Assembly (NCBI RefSeq): GCF_000409775.1
Contig: NZ_KE332388.1
Span: forward strand, 373,472 to 437,471
Origin: Litchfieldella anticariensis FP35 = DSM 16096
GTDB taxonomy: Bacteria > Pseudomonadota > Gammaproteobacteria > Pseudomonadales > Halomonadaceae
Length of the DNA: 64,000 bases
Direction: 5' to 3'
Shown: positions 1-8,545 of the stretch, piece by piece
How the letters are laid out: the number at the start of each line of letters is the position of its first letter
Position numbering within the stretch: position 1 is the first letter of the stretch
Made by a program: the position numbers and the translations under genes
Notes under the pieces: generated by a model
Seen by the model: the letters and a program-made list of their open reading frames with translations, nothing else
Told to the model about the DNA's origin: nothing
The model's database searches: none

Positions 1-2
1 TC

Positions 3-1082
3 GCCGGTGGCGACACCGCCTCAGCGCTTGCCGCCGGCTGCCCGGTGGTGGTCAAGGGCCATTCCGCCCATCCCGGCACGTCCGAGCTGGTCGGCCGTGC
101 CATTCAGCGCGCTGTGGCCAAGTGCGAGTTGCCGGAAGGGGTGTTCTCGCTATTGTTCGGCTCGGGCAACGAGATCGGCCAGGCGCTGGTCGCCGACCCG
201 CGCATCCAGGCGGTGGGCTTCACCGGCTCACGGCGCGGCGGCACCGCATTGATGCAGACGGCACAAAGCCGCCCGCAGCCGATCCCGGTCTACGCCGAGA
301 TGAGCTCGATCAACCCGGTGTTCCTGCTGCCGGAAGCGCTCAAGGCCCATGGCCAGGCCCTCGCCGAGGGTTTCGTCGCCTCGTTGACCATGGGGGCCGG
401 GCAGTTTTGTACCAACCCGGGCCTGCTAATCGGTCTCGCGGGACCGGAGCTCGAGGCGTTCGTCGATGCCGCCGGCGAAGCGGTCAAGGACAGCTCCGCC
501 CAGACCATGCTTACGCCGGGTATCCACGCCGCCTACCAAGACGGTGTTGGTATGCTGTCTGCCCATGACAAGGTGCGCCAGATCGCCCGCGGTCTGAGTG
601 TCGACGGGCCGCACAAGTGCCGGGCCGCGCTGTTCGTCACCCGCGGTGCCGACTTCCTGGCCGACGAGGCGTTGCAGGCCGAGGTGTTCGGTGCCAGCGC
701 GCTGGTGGTCGAATGCGCCGATAGCGAGGAGCTGCGACGCGTCGCCGACCAGTTGGAAGGTCAGCTCACCGCCACCCTGCAGATGGACGACGGCGACCAA
801 GCCCTGGCCCGGCAACTGCTGCCCACACTCGAGCGCAAGGCCGGCCGGATCCTCGCCAACGGTTGGCCGACCGGGGTCGAGGTGTGTCACGCCATGGTCC
901 ACGGCGGGCCCTATCCGGCGACGTCGGATTCCCGCACCACCTCAGTGGGCAGTGCCGCCATCCAGCGTTTCCTGCGCCCGGTGTGCTACCAGAACCTGCC
1001 CGAGAGACTGCTACCCGAGGCGCTCAAGGACGGTAACCCACTGACTGTGAGCCGGCTGGTGGACGGAAAAAGAGAGAAGTAG
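3..1082 (+). CDS. 2-oxoglutarate semialdehyde dehydrogenase, 5' truncated by window edge
   Basis: NAD(P)-dependent aldehyde dehydrogenase of the 2,5-dioxopentanoate (alpha-ketoglutaric semialdehyde) dehydrogenase type. It oxidises the semialdehyde formed from C5 sugar acids to 2-oxoglutarate in the cytosol. The frame is open from the left window edge, so about 165 N-terminal residues are missing (family about 525 aa; 359 visible). Visible are the Lys-containing cofactor segment [16 protein letters not shown], the catalytic Glu in YAEMSSINP and the catalytic Cys at about nt 408-410 in [10 protein letters not shown]. It is followed by an intrinsic terminator and lies beside sugar-acid genes, which supports the semialdehyde role over a generic aldehyde role. 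Confidence 0.88.
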   Translation, partial: AGGDTASALAAGCPVVVKGHSAHPGTSELVGRAIQRAVAKCELPEGVFSLLFGSGNEIGQALVADPRIQAVGFTGSRRGGTALMQTAQSRPQPIPVYAEMSSINPVFLLPEALKAHGQALAEGFVASLTMGAGQFCTNPGLLIGLAGPELEAFVDAAGEAVKDSSAQTMLTPGIHAAYQDGVGMLSAHDKVRQIARGLSVDGPHKCRAALFVTRGADFLADEALQAEVFGASALVVECADSEELRRVADQLEGQLTATLQMDDGDQALARQLLPTLERKAGRILANGWPTGVEVCHAMVHGGPYPATSDSRTTSVGSAAIQRFLRPVCYQNLPERLLPEALKDGNPLTVSRLVDGKREK

Positions 1083-1108
1083 GAAGTCGAAAAGAACTGG
1101 AACCTCTT

Positions 1109-1136
1109 GGGTGGTCTCATCGGACCGCCCTTTTTT
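1109..1136 (+). terminator. Intrinsic terminator after the semialdehyde dehydrogenase
   Basis: Stem GGGTGGTC/GACCGCCC (one G-T wobble) with a six-base loop, followed by six T residues, 27 nt after the stop codon. Confidence 0.9.
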
Positions 1137-1160
1137 GTATCTGCATGTGAGGCCAACGAG

Positions 1161-1189
1161 TTGGCAGAAAAAGGAATCTATACCATACT
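1161..1189 (+). promoter_or_regulatory. Candidate sigma-70 promoter for the SDR-FAH-UxaA operon
   Basis: TTGGCA at 1161-1166 and CATACT at 1184-1189, 17 bp apart. The paired operator-like sites at 1215-1232 lie just downstream, where a repressor would block transcription. Position and spacing are seen; function is inferred. Confidence 0.4.
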
Positions 1190-1214
1190 CAAATAAGATG
1201 TCAGCCTAGCATCC

Positions 1215-1232
1215 TGTCATACAGGTATACGA
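1215..1232. promoter_or_regulatory. Candidate GntR/FCD operator pair, site A
   Basis: TGTCATACAGGTATACGA contains two half-sites of form (T/G)(C/T)ATAC. One is embedded in GTATAC, the core of many FCD-type GntR operators. Related pairs occur at 9610-9627 and 9732-9750, before the TRAP operon and the AraD1-FucD operon. The likely regulator is encoded at 4615-5340. Confidence 0.5.
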
Positions 1233-1253
1233 TAATAACGGACAAGGAAATCC

Positions 1254-2003
1254 ATGCGACTGCTGCACAAAACCGCTTTGATCACCGCCGCCGGTCAAGG
1301 CATTGGCCTTGCCACTGCGCTGCGTTTCGCCAGCGAAGGAGCCCAGGTCATTGCCACCGATGTCGATACCGAGAAACTCGAGAACCTGGCCACGACCCCT
1401 GGTATCGAAACGCACCGACTGGACGTCTTGGATGCCGAGGCCATCAGCTCGCTGGCAGCGAAACTGCCGGCACTGGATGTGCTGTTCAATTGTGCGGGCC
1501 TTGTGCATAGCGGTGCCTTGCTGGATTGCGACGAAGCCGATTGGGAGTTGTCCCTGTCACTCAACGTCACTGCGATGTACCGCATGATCCATGCCTTTTT
1601 GCCAGGCATGCTCGAGAAAGGCGGTGGCAGCATCGTCAACATGGCCTCGGTGGCCTCGAGCTTGAAGGGCGTGCCCAATCGCTTCGCCTATGGCACCACC
1701 AAGGCGGCGGTCATCGGCCTGACCAAATCGGTAGCAGCCGATTATGTCGGCCAAGGCATTCGCTGCAATGCCATCTGCCCTGGCACGGTGGAGTCGCCCT
1801 CGCTCATGGAGCGCATCCGCGCCCAGGCGCAACAGCAAGGGCGTGAGGAAAACGACGTCTACCGTGACTTCATTGCCCGACAGCCACTGGGGCGGCTGGG
1901 CAAGCCCGAAGAGATTGCTGCCTTGGCCACCTATCTGGCCTCGGATGAGTCGGCCTACACCACCGGCACCACCCAGATCATCGATGGCGGCTGGTTGACC
2001 TGA
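1254..2003 (+). CDS. SDR oxidoreductase, probable 2-keto-3-deoxy-L-fuconate dehydrogenase
   Basis: Classical 249-aa short-chain dehydrogenase. It has the cofactor motif TAAGQGIG (11-18), NCAG (79-82), a serine near 132-135 and the catalytic pair Tyr146/Lys150 in YGTTK. The sequence resembles the DHRS6/BDH2-like SDRs that oxidise the C4 hydroxyl of 2-keto-3-deoxy-L-fuconate (or rhamnonate) to the 2,4-diketo acid with NAD+. The FAH-family hydrolase that would cleave that product follows directly, and an L-fuconate dehydratase lies 9 kb away. The ATG is preceded by AAGGAA. Substrate is inferred from context; the SDR fold is certain. Confidence 0.82.
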   Translation: MRLLHKTALITAAGQGIGLATALRFASEGAQVIATDVDTEKLENLATTPGIETHRLDVLDAEAISSLAAKLPALDVLFNCAGLVHSGALLDCDEADWELSLSLNVTAMYRMIHAFLPGMLEKGGGSIVNMASVASSLKGVPNRFAYGTTKAAVIGLTKSVAADYVGQGIRCNAICPGTVESPSLMERIRAQAQQQGREENDVYRDFIARQPLGRLGKPEEIAALATYLASDESAYTTGTTQIIDGGWLT

Positions 2004-2040
2004 CTTCTTGCATGAGTGGAATACAAAGGACCCAACGACA

Positions 2041-2898
2041 ATGAAACTGCTTCGCTTTGGCCCCAGCGGCCACGAGAAACCCGGCATGCTGGACACAGAT
2101 GGCGTGATTCGCGACCTCTCGGCCCATATCAACGATCTCGCCGGTATCCATCTTGGCCGTGACTATCTACATGAACTGTCCTTGCTCGATCCCACCAGGC
2201 TAGCCGCCGTGCCCGAGGACACACGTCTGGGCCCTTGTGTCGGACGGGTCGGCAAGTTCATCTGCATCGGCCTCAACTACTCCGATCATGCTGCAGAAAC
2301 CGGGGCCGAGGTACCCGCCGAGCCGGTGGTGTTCAACAAGTGGACCAGTGCTATTTGCGGCCCCAACGACGATGTCATCATTCCGCGCGGTTCACAAAAA
2401 ACCGACTGGGAAGTCGAGCTAGGCGTAGTGATCGGCAAGGGTGGTCGCTACATCGATGAAGCCGACGCCATGTCGCACGTCGCCGGTTTCTGCGTGGTCA
2501 ATGACGTTTCCGAGCGCGAATACCAGCTCGAACGCTGCGGTAGCTGGGACAAAGGCAAGGGCTGCGACACCTTTGGCCCCCTTGGTCCATGGCTCGTCAC
2601 CCCCGATGAGATTGCCGACCCACACGACCTGGCCATGTGGCTGGAGGTCGACGGCCACCGTTACCAGGACGGCAGCACCCGAACCATGGTCTACCAGGTG
2701 CCATTCCTGATCAGCTATCTCAGTCGTTTCATGAGCCTGCAACCCGGCGATGTCATCTCCACCGGCACCCCGCCCGGCGTCGGCATGGGGCAACAGCCGC
2801 CTGTCTACCTCAAGCCGGGACAACGCATGCGCCTGGGCATCGAAGGACTCGGCGAACAGCAGCAGTTAGTGGTGGCCGACGAGGAGCGCACGACATGA
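2041..2898 (+). CDS. FAH-family hydrolase, probable 2,4-diketo-3-deoxy-L-fuconate hydrolase
   Basis: A 285-aa fumarylacetoacetate-hydrolase-family protein. The domain begins near residue 70 (GKFICIGLNYSDHAAETG), carries the acidic metal-binding segment DWEVELGVVIG, and ends with the family signature TGTPPGVGMG. In the non-phosphorylative fucose/rhamnose route this family splits the 2,4-diketo acid into pyruvate and L-lactate. An ATG at 2041 is chosen because AAAGGA sits about 8 nt upstream and the protein then starts MKLLRFGPSG, typical of the family. Its stop overlaps the start of the next gene (ATGA), indicating translational coupling. Confidence 0.83.
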   Translation: MKLLRFGPSGHEKPGMLDTDGVIRDLSAHINDLAGIHLGRDYLHELSLLDPTRLAAVPEDTRLGPCVGRVGKFICIGLNYSDHAAETGAEVPAEPVVFNKWTSAICGPNDDVIIPRGSQKTDWEVELGVVIGKGGRYIDEADAMSHVAGFCVVNDVSEREYQLERCGSWDKGKGCDTFGPLGPWLVTPDEIADPHDLAMWLEVDGHRYQDGSTRTMVYQVPFLISYLSRFMSLQPGDVISTGTPPGVGMGQQPPVYLKPGQRMRLGIEGLGEQQQLVVADEERTT

Positions 2899-4535
2899 GC
2901 CGGACCATCGCCAGCGACACCTTTGCCCATTCCAGCCTGCGTGTACATGCCGCCGACAACGTACGCGTCGCGCTCAAGGACTTGCCTAAGGGTCATGAGG
3001 TCGAGGATGGTGGTCGCCAGATTCGCCTGGTCGAAGCCATTCGCCATAAGCATAAGTTCGCACTCGCGGACCTGGCCGAAGGCGAATCGGTGATCATGTA
3101 TGGCGTCACCGTAGGACGTGCCACCCAGCCAATCGCCGCGGGGGCGGCCATCACCACCGAGAATGTCGAGCACTCCACTGACAGCCACCAACCGCAGGGA
3201 CGGCGCGACCACTGGAATGCACCGGATGTCAGCTCTTTCCAGGGTGTGACCTTCGACGGCTATCATCGCCCCGATGGCCGAGTCGGAACGACCAATGTAT
3301 GGCTGGTGGTGCCCTTGGTGTTTTGCGAAAACCGCAACATCGAAGTGCTGCGCCAGTGTGTGGCCGAAGCCCTGGGCGAAGACCCCTACCGCGACTACAA
3401 ACGCATGGCACGGGAACTACTGCATGGCCAAGCGGCATTCGAGCAGGAGTCCACTCCCCCAGAGCAGCTGTTCCCCAACGTCGACGGTGTCCGCTTCCTG
3501 ACCCATACCCTTGGCTGTGGCGGTACCGACAACGACGCCGAGGCACTCTGTCAATTACTGGCCGGTTATATCTGCCACCCCAATGTGGCCGGCGCTACCG
3601 TGCTCAGCCTGGGCTGCCAGAAGTCGCAGATCGGCATGCTCAAGGCCGCTGTGGCCGAACGCGACCCGCATGGGCTGCGTCCGGTGCACTATTTCGAACA
3701 GCAGGCGACCGGCAGTGAAGAGACATTGATTCGTGAAGCGCTGACTACCATTTTCGATGGCCTGGCTGAAGCCAACCGTGTCACGCGCACACCGGCCCCG
3801 CTCTCGGAACTGACTATCGGCGTCGAATGCGGTGGCTCCGATGGTTTCTCCGGGCTTTCGGCCAACCCCTTGGTCGGCGCTGTGATCGACCGGTTGGTGA
3901 CGCTCGGCGGTAGCGGCATTTTGAGCGAGTTCCCCGAATTGTGCGGCGTTGAGCACGAGTTGCTGGCGCGCTGTCGCGACGAACAAGTCGCCGAGCGCTT
4001 TCGCCACCTGATGGATGCCTATCAGCGGCACGCCGCGTCAGTAGGTGCTCACTTCTCGATGAACCCATCACCTGGCAATATTCGCGACGGCCTGATCACC
4101 GATGCCATGAAGTCGGCCGGCGCTGCCAAGAAAGGCGGCGATAGCCCGGTAGTCGATGTGCTCGATTACACCGAACCCTCGGTACGCAAAGGGCTAAATC
4201 TACTATGTACGCCCGGCAACGATGTAGAGTCGACCACCGCCCTGGTGGGTTCCGGCGCCAACCTGGTGATGTTCACCACTGGACTCGGCACCCCCACCGG
4301 CAATCCCGTGGCGCCGGTGCTGAAGATCGCCAGCAATAGCGAGCTGGCCACACGCATGCCGGACGTGATCGACTTCGACGCCGGCCCGATCATCCGTGGA
4401 GAAGCGCGGATCGACAAGCTGGCCGACGAGTTGCTGAGACTATGCATCGATACCGCTTCCGGACGCTACCAGCCCAGGGCGGTGCGGCTGGCACAGTATG
4501 ATTTCATTCCGTGGAAGCGCGGTGTCTCTCTGTGA
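2895..4535 (+). CDS. UxaA-family (altronate/galactarate-type) dehydratase
   Basis: A 546-aa fused dehydratase: an N-terminal SAF domain (about 15-95) followed by the UxaA catalytic region. That region has conserved Cys/Gly segments GCGGTDNDAEALC and SLGCQKSQIGML, and the late motifs GVECGGSDGFSG and FTTGLGTPTGNP. Such enzymes are iron-dependent and dehydrate hexonates or hexarates to 2-keto-3-deoxy acids. The specific sugar acid here is unknown. It is the third gene of the operon, overlapping the hydrolase by four bases. The gene ends exactly where a 70-bp inverted repeat begins (4533). Confidence 0.85.
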   Translation: MSRTIASDTFAHSSLRVHAADNVRVALKDLPKGHEVEDGGRQIRLVEAIRHKHKFALADLAEGESVIMYGVTVGRATQPIAAGAAITTENVEHSTDSHQPQGRRDHWNAPDVSSFQGVTFDGYHRPDGRVGTTNVWLVVPLVFCENRNIEVLRQCVAEALGEDPYRDYKRMARELLHGQAAFEQESTPPEQLFPNVDGVRFLTHTLGCGGTDNDAEALCQLLAGYICHPNVAGATVLSLGCQKSQIGMLKAAVAERDPHGLRPVHYFEQQATGSEETLIREALTTIFDGLAEANRVTRTPAPLSELTIGVECGGSDGFSGLSANPLVGAVIDRLVTLGGSGILSEFPELCGVEHELLARCRDEQVAERFRHLMDAYQRHAASVGAHFSMNPSPGNIRDGLITDAMKSAGAAKKGGDSPVVDVLDYTEPSVRKGLNLLCTPGNDVESTTALVGSGANLVMFTTGLGTPTGNPVAPVLKIASNSELATRMPDVIDFDAGPIIRGEARIDKLADELLRLCIDTASGRYQPRAVRLAQYDFIPWKRGVSL

Positions 4536-4602
4536 AAATGGCTGAGCGCAATCATTCGGGACACTACTTTTGGCCTGCCTGATCATCGCTCAATCATTTT
4601 CA
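4533..4602. repeat. 70-bp foldback repeat anchored on the uxaA-type stop codon
   Basis: Outer arms TGAAAATG..TGAGCG (4533-4548) and CGCTCA..CATTTTCA (4587-4602) pair except for a 2-nt internal mismatch. The first TGA is the stop codon of the dehydratase. The right part, CCTGCCTGATCATCGCTC, resembles the right part of the ~140-bp foldbacks at 25796, 46806 and 59736, so this may be an internally deleted member. It lies between convergent genes and could terminate both. Confidence 0.55.
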
Positions 4603-4614
4603 GGTCAAGTAAAC

Positions 4615-5340
4615 TCATGGTGCACTATCCGTGAGACGCTGCTTGAGCTGCCGATACGTCCCATAGTGGCGGTCGAGGTGCCGCCTCATCGCTGCCTCGG
4701 CGGCATCAGGGTCGCGTGATTCGATAGCCTCGACGATCTCGGTATGCGCCTTCATGGCGGCCTGGTCCTCGCCTTCCCGCTGCAGGGCCTGGGCACGACG
4801 GTCGTCGAGCCATTCCGAGAGCGCGACGTGAATGGCATCAAAGATGGGATTATTGCCTATCGAGGCCAGTACACCGTGGAAGTCGTTGTCGGAGCGCTTG
4901 AAGCGCGCTTCGTCACCCAGCGCGCCGCGATTGTCTTCCAGCGCCTGACGCAGGTTGGCCAAGTCTTCCTGAGTGGCATGTTCCGCCGCATAACGCGCCA
5001 GCGATATCTCGAACATCGCCCGCGCTTCCTGGAAGTATTGCTGCCCTTCCGTCTTGGCCAACAATTGCTTCGTCACCCCGGAAAGCCTGGCCATGACCGC
5101 TTCGGCGGTCGGGCGGATGACCCTGGCCCGCGTTCCACTATTGATGGCGATCAAGCCAAGACGTTGCAAGTAGAACAAGGCCTCGCGCACCGCCGGCCGA
5201 CCGACGCCGAACTGCTCCATCAACTCACGCTCGGAGGGCAGTTGATCGTCCTCGTGCAACCGCCCTTCGAGGATATCCGCCTCGAGCTGTTCGGCTACCT
5301 GTTCGGAAAGCGTCTTGCGCTCCACCTTGTATCTGGTCAT
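4615..5340 (-). CDS. GntR/FadR-family (FCD) transcriptional regulator
   Basis: A 241-aa regulator with an N-terminal winged helix-turn-helix (about 10-75, QLPSERELMEQFGVGRPAVREAL) and an all-helical FCD ligand domain (about 95-225) with the usual Asp/His metal-site residues (SDNDFHGVLASIGNN, HTEIVEAI, RRHLDRHYG). FCD proteins typically sense sugar acids or organic acids and repress their catabolic genes. It lies downstream of the TRAP and Ldh genes on the same strand. Shared sites at 1215, 9610 and 9732 make it the likely local regulator. Confidence 0.9.
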   Translation of the reverse strand: MTRYKVERKTLSEQVAEQLEADILEGRLHEDDQLPSERELMEQFGVGRPAVREALFYLQRLGLIAINSGTRARVIRPTAEAVMARLSGVTKQLLAKTEGQQYFQEARAMFEISLARYAAEHATQEDLANLRQALEDNRGALGDEARFKRSDNDFHGVLASIGNNPIFDAIHVALSEWLDDRRAQALQREGEDQAAMKAHTEIVEAIESRDPDAAEAAMRRHLDRHYGTYRQLKQRLTDSAP

Positions 5341-5401
5341 GCGTTACGACTCCTGGCCATCTCGTCTCTACGCCCCTTGCCATCGGGTCGATATTGTCAT
5401 G

Positions 5402-6502
5402 TTACTGCATTCGACCACCGTTCGGCTGCCATGACACGCTCAACGGAGCCAATTCCAGTTCCTTGGCAAGGCGTTCGTAGGCTGCCAGGTTGGCTGAATC
5501 CAGCGGAATACCCTCGGCATCACGATGCGCCTGACAACGCCATTCGCGATCGCCTGGCGCCAGAACCTCGTCGCCTTTCACGGCCGGCTGGCTTCGCAGA
5601 TCGGTCAGGTACTCGTGCATCCTTGCTCGATACGTCTCCAGATCATTGAAAGCATCAGGCCGCATGACCAGGAAGAAGTGACCGACACCTCGCGGCGTCG
5701 ACATGTCGGGCCCTACCATGGGCAGCAATCGGAAGCCGTTGAGCATCCCTGCCAACGTGGAACTCAGTACCTCGACGACGCCCGCCAGACCCGCTCCCTT
5801 GAAGCCGAACTGGGCACCGCCCAGCGGCAGCAACGAACTCACCTCACCAGGCTCCGTGCTGATATCGCCCGCGGCATTGGCCGCCACATCGGGTGGAAGT
5901 TCTCGACCGATAGCGGCGTACTGTCGGACGCGGTTCCAAGGGATCGAACTGGTTGCCATATCTAACAGATAGGGATTGCCGCCTTCCACCGGTGCGGCAA
6001 ACGCGAAGGGGTTCGTGCCATGAAAAGCCCCCTGCCCCTGATGCAGGCGCACGAATGGATCGGAATTGCACACCGCCATCCCGATCAAGCCACGCCGTGC
6101 CGCTTCCAAGGGATAGCAACCCGCGGCTCCGAAGTGCGAGGAGTTGCCCACCGCCACGGCCCCCATACCGGTGTCATCGGCCATGGCGATGGCATGGGCA
6201 ATCGCGGTATAGCCGGCCAAGTGACCAAAACCATCATTGGCATCCAGATAACCGGTGGCCGGCATCCGACGCGAGAACGTCATCCGTGGGCTCGGATTCA
6301 CGCGCCCTCCTCTTACCGCCTGCACATAGTGCGGCAACAGGCGCAAGCCATGACTGTCGACTCCCATGCGCGACGCGGTCAACAAGGCACGCGACACTGC
6401 CTCGGTCGATGGCTCATCGGCACCGCAGCGCATCAGCACTCGGCGCATGAAGGCTTCCAGTTCCGAGGTGGTAACGCGCGCGATATCCTGGGTGTGACTC
6501 AT
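5402..6502 (-). CDS. Ldh-family (malate/lactate dehydrogenase type) oxidoreductase
   Basis: A 366-aa NAD(P)-dependent oxidoreductase of the Ldh_2 family, which includes ureidoglycolate dehydrogenase, 2,3-diketo-L-gulonate reductase and sulfolactate dehydrogenase. Typical segments are the early ASRMGVDSHGLRLLPHYV, the central GNSSHFGAAGCYPLEAARRG, and NPFAFAAPVEGG. The family uses an unusual NADH-binding fold and a catalytic His within the SHG motif. It starts 9 nt after the TRAP large permease and shares its operon. The substrate is probably a 2-keto acid or 2-hydroxy acid generated from the imported compound; this cannot be fixed from sequence. Confidence 0.85.
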   Translation of the reverse strand: MSHTQDIARVTTSELEAFMRRVLMRCGADEPSTEAVSRALLTASRMGVDSHGLRLLPHYVQAVRGGRVNPSPRMTFSRRMPATGYLDANDGFGHLAGYTAIAHAIAMADDTGMGAVAVGNSSHFGAAGCYPLEAARRGLIGMAVCNSDPFVRLHQGQGAFHGTNPFAFAAPVEGGNPYLLDMATSSIPWNRVRQYAAIGRELPPDVAANAAGDISTEPGEVSSLLPLGGAQFGFKGAGLAGVVEVLSSTLAGMLNGFRLLPMVGPDMSTPRGVGHFFLVMRPDAFNDLETYRARMHEYLTDLRSQPAVKGDEVLAPGDREWRCQAHRDAEGIPLDSANLAAYERLAKELELAPLSVSWQPNGGRMQ

Positions 6503-6511
6503 GGAGGTTCC

Positions 6512-7897
6512 TCAACGATAAACCAGAGTGGGCAGCCACATGGAAATGGCGGGCACGAACGTCACCAACAACAAGGCGATGAACAGTGGTATCAGGAATG
6601 GCAGCGTCCCGCGCATGCACTTCTCAAAGGAGATGTTCGACACTCGCGATAGCACATAGAGCACCATGCCTACCGGCGGTGTCAGTAGGCCAATCATCAG
6701 ATTCAACACCATGATCACGCCGAAGTGCACTGGGTCGACGCCCGCGGCGACGGCCACCGGCAACAAGACTGGCACCAGGATGGTGATCGCTGCGATGGTC
6801 TCCATGAAACAGCCGACCACGAGCAACACCAGATTGATCAGCAGCAGAATGACGATAGGGTTGTCCGAGAACGGCCCCAGCAACGTCACCACATGCTGGG
6901 TGACCTGATTGCTGGTGAGGATCCAGGCGAAGATCGAAGCACCAGCGACGATGAACAGAATGATCGCCGTGGTTTCGATGGTTTCCATGCTGACCCTTAG
7001 CAACCGCCGCCACGTCAGGGTGCGATACACCACCACCCCCAGGAACAGGGCATAGATGACAGCGGCAATGGCAGCTTCGGTCGGAGTGAAGGCTCCACTG
7101 ATGATGCCACCGACGATGATCACCGGTGTCAGCAAGGACAGGAAGGCACGCTTGGCGGACTCGCGAAGGAAGCTCACCGAGAAGCGGGCATCGCGAGGAT
7201 AACCACGGCGACGCGCAAGCAGCGTGATCATGACCATCAACACCGCCCCCATCAGCAGCCCAGGAATCAAGCCGGCAGCGAACAGTTGGCCCACTGACGC
7301 TCCCGCCATTACGCCATAGATGACCATCGGCAGGCTGGGAGGAATGATCGGCCCGATGGTGGACGATGCTGCCGTGATGCCGACGGAGAAGTCCTGATCG
7401 TAGCCGGCATCGCGCATGGCCTTGATCTCGATAGTACCCAAGCCTCCGGCATCGGCAACTGCCGCACCGGACATTCCCGAGAAGATGATGCTGGCTCCCA
7501 CATTGACATGCCCCAGGCCTCCGCGCATCCAACCCATCAGGGCTTTGGCAAAGTCGAAGATACGGGTCGTGATGCCGCCGTTGTTCATCAAGTTGCCGGC
7601 CAGAATGAAGAAGGGTATGGCCAACAACGGAAAGCTATCGACACCGTTGACCATGCGATGCACCACGACCACATCCGGCACCTGCCCAGTGAGATAGACA
7701 TACATCAGGCAGGAGCCCGCCAGGCCAATGGCGATCGGGACTCCCATCACCAGCATGGTGAACAGACTGGCGAAGAGGAAGGAGAGATAAAATCCTTGTA
7801 GTGCCAAAAAGATACACAACAATACGGCGAGTATGACGACGATCGGGGGGACCAAGAGGCCACGCCGCTTGGCAAATGAAGTGGCAGGGGCTGACAT
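6512..7897 (-). CDS. dctM: TRAP transporter large permease, DctM
   Basis: A 461-aa integral membrane protein with about 12-13 hydrophobic helices, the sodium-dependent permease of a C4-dicarboxylate-type TRAP importer. Family hallmarks are IPFFILAGNLMNNGG, SGMSGAAVADAGGLGTIEI, the GPIIPPSLPMVIYGV segment and LLTPPVGMVLYVLS. The start is placed at 7897, where AGGAG precedes the ATG by 7 nt. An alternative ATG at 7924 overlaps the DctQ stop as ATGA but lacks a good ribosome-binding site. Middle gene of dctP-dctQ-dctM-ldh-gntR. Confidence 0.93.
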   Translation of the reverse strand: MSAPATSFAKRRGLLVPPIVVILAVLLCIFLALQGFYLSFLFASLFTMLVMGVPIAIGLAGSCLMYVYLTGQVPDVVVVHRMVNGVDSFPLLAIPFFILAGNLMNNGGITTRIFDFAKALMGWMRGGLGHVNVGASIIFSGMSGAAVADAGGLGTIEIKAMRDAGYDQDFSVGITAASSTIGPIIPPSLPMVIYGVMAGASVGQLFAAGLIPGLLMGAVLMVMITLLARRRGYPRDARFSVSFLRESAKRAFLSLLTPVIIVGGIISGAFTPTEAAIAAVIYALFLGVVVYRTLTWRRLLRVSMETIETTAIILFIVAGASIFAWILTSNQVTQHVVTLLGPFSDNPIVILLLINLVLLVVGCFMETIAAITILVPVLLPVAVAAGVDPVHFGVIMVLNLMIGLLTPPVGMVLYVLSRVSNISFEKCMRGTLPFLIPLFIALLLVTFVPAISMWLPTLVYR

Positions 7898-7920
7898 GGA
7901 GGTTCTCCTGGACGTTCTTG

Positions 7921-8472
7921 TCATCGGTCATCTTCGGTGAAGATCAGCTCGCTCGTTCCCTCTCGCCAATGACGAATGGCCACCTGAATGGAGCGCACTA
8001 GCATCAGCACAAAGCCTGCCAGCACGATGTAATAGATGACGCTCTTGGGGATATCCACCGACACCATCATGGCGGTGGTTCTATCGGCCAGCTTATAGGT
8101 GATCCAGACACCGATGCTCAAGAAGAGGATTCTCGACAGATCGACGGTCGTCGACATGGCCAACCCAACGTTTCCCGGCATGTAGCGATAGAAGAACTCG
8201 ACCGCGATGTGTGAGTTTTTCCTGACCGCCATGGCGCTTCCCAGAAAACCGACCGAAATCAGGAAATAGCGCGCCATTTCCTCGGTCCAGGCGATGGAAT
8301 CCCCCATCACATAGCGGCTGAAAAACTGCAGAAACACCACCACCAGCAGGATCCAGAACAGAACCAGGGTCACATAGTCCTCCAGACCCTGGTCCCTGAA
8401 GTCGAACTTATCTTCTTCCTCGGCCTCGATCCAGTGGGTTTCATGATCCGGAGGCAAGCGTTCGTTGGACAT
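7921..8472 (-). CDS. dctQ: TRAP transporter small permease, DctQ
   Basis: A 183-aa four-helix small permease subunit. It has a soluble acidic N-terminus (to about residue 33), then helices near 35-55, 70-90, 110-130 and 148-168. Family features are FFSRYVMGDSIAWTEEMARYF and the SAMAVRKNSHIAVEFFY region. It partners DctM and the binding protein. An in-frame TTG lies two codons upstream of the chosen ATG, but AGGAA is correctly spaced only for the ATG at 8472. Confidence 0.92.
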   Translation of the reverse strand: MSNERLPPDHETHWIEAEEEDKFDFRDQGLEDYVTLVLFWILLVVVFLQFFSRYVMGDSIAWTEEMARYFLISVGFLGSAMAVRKNSHIAVEFFYRYMPGNVGLAMSTTVDLSRILFLSIGVWITYKLADRTTAMMVSVDIPKSVIYYIVLAGFVLMLVRSIQVAIRHWREGTSELIFTEDDR

Positions 8473-8545
8473 GGGCAAGATTCCTCATTACCACACCCCG
8501 CCACGTCAGTGACGAGGTGTAGTGAACGTTGAGCGGAAGGCGGGG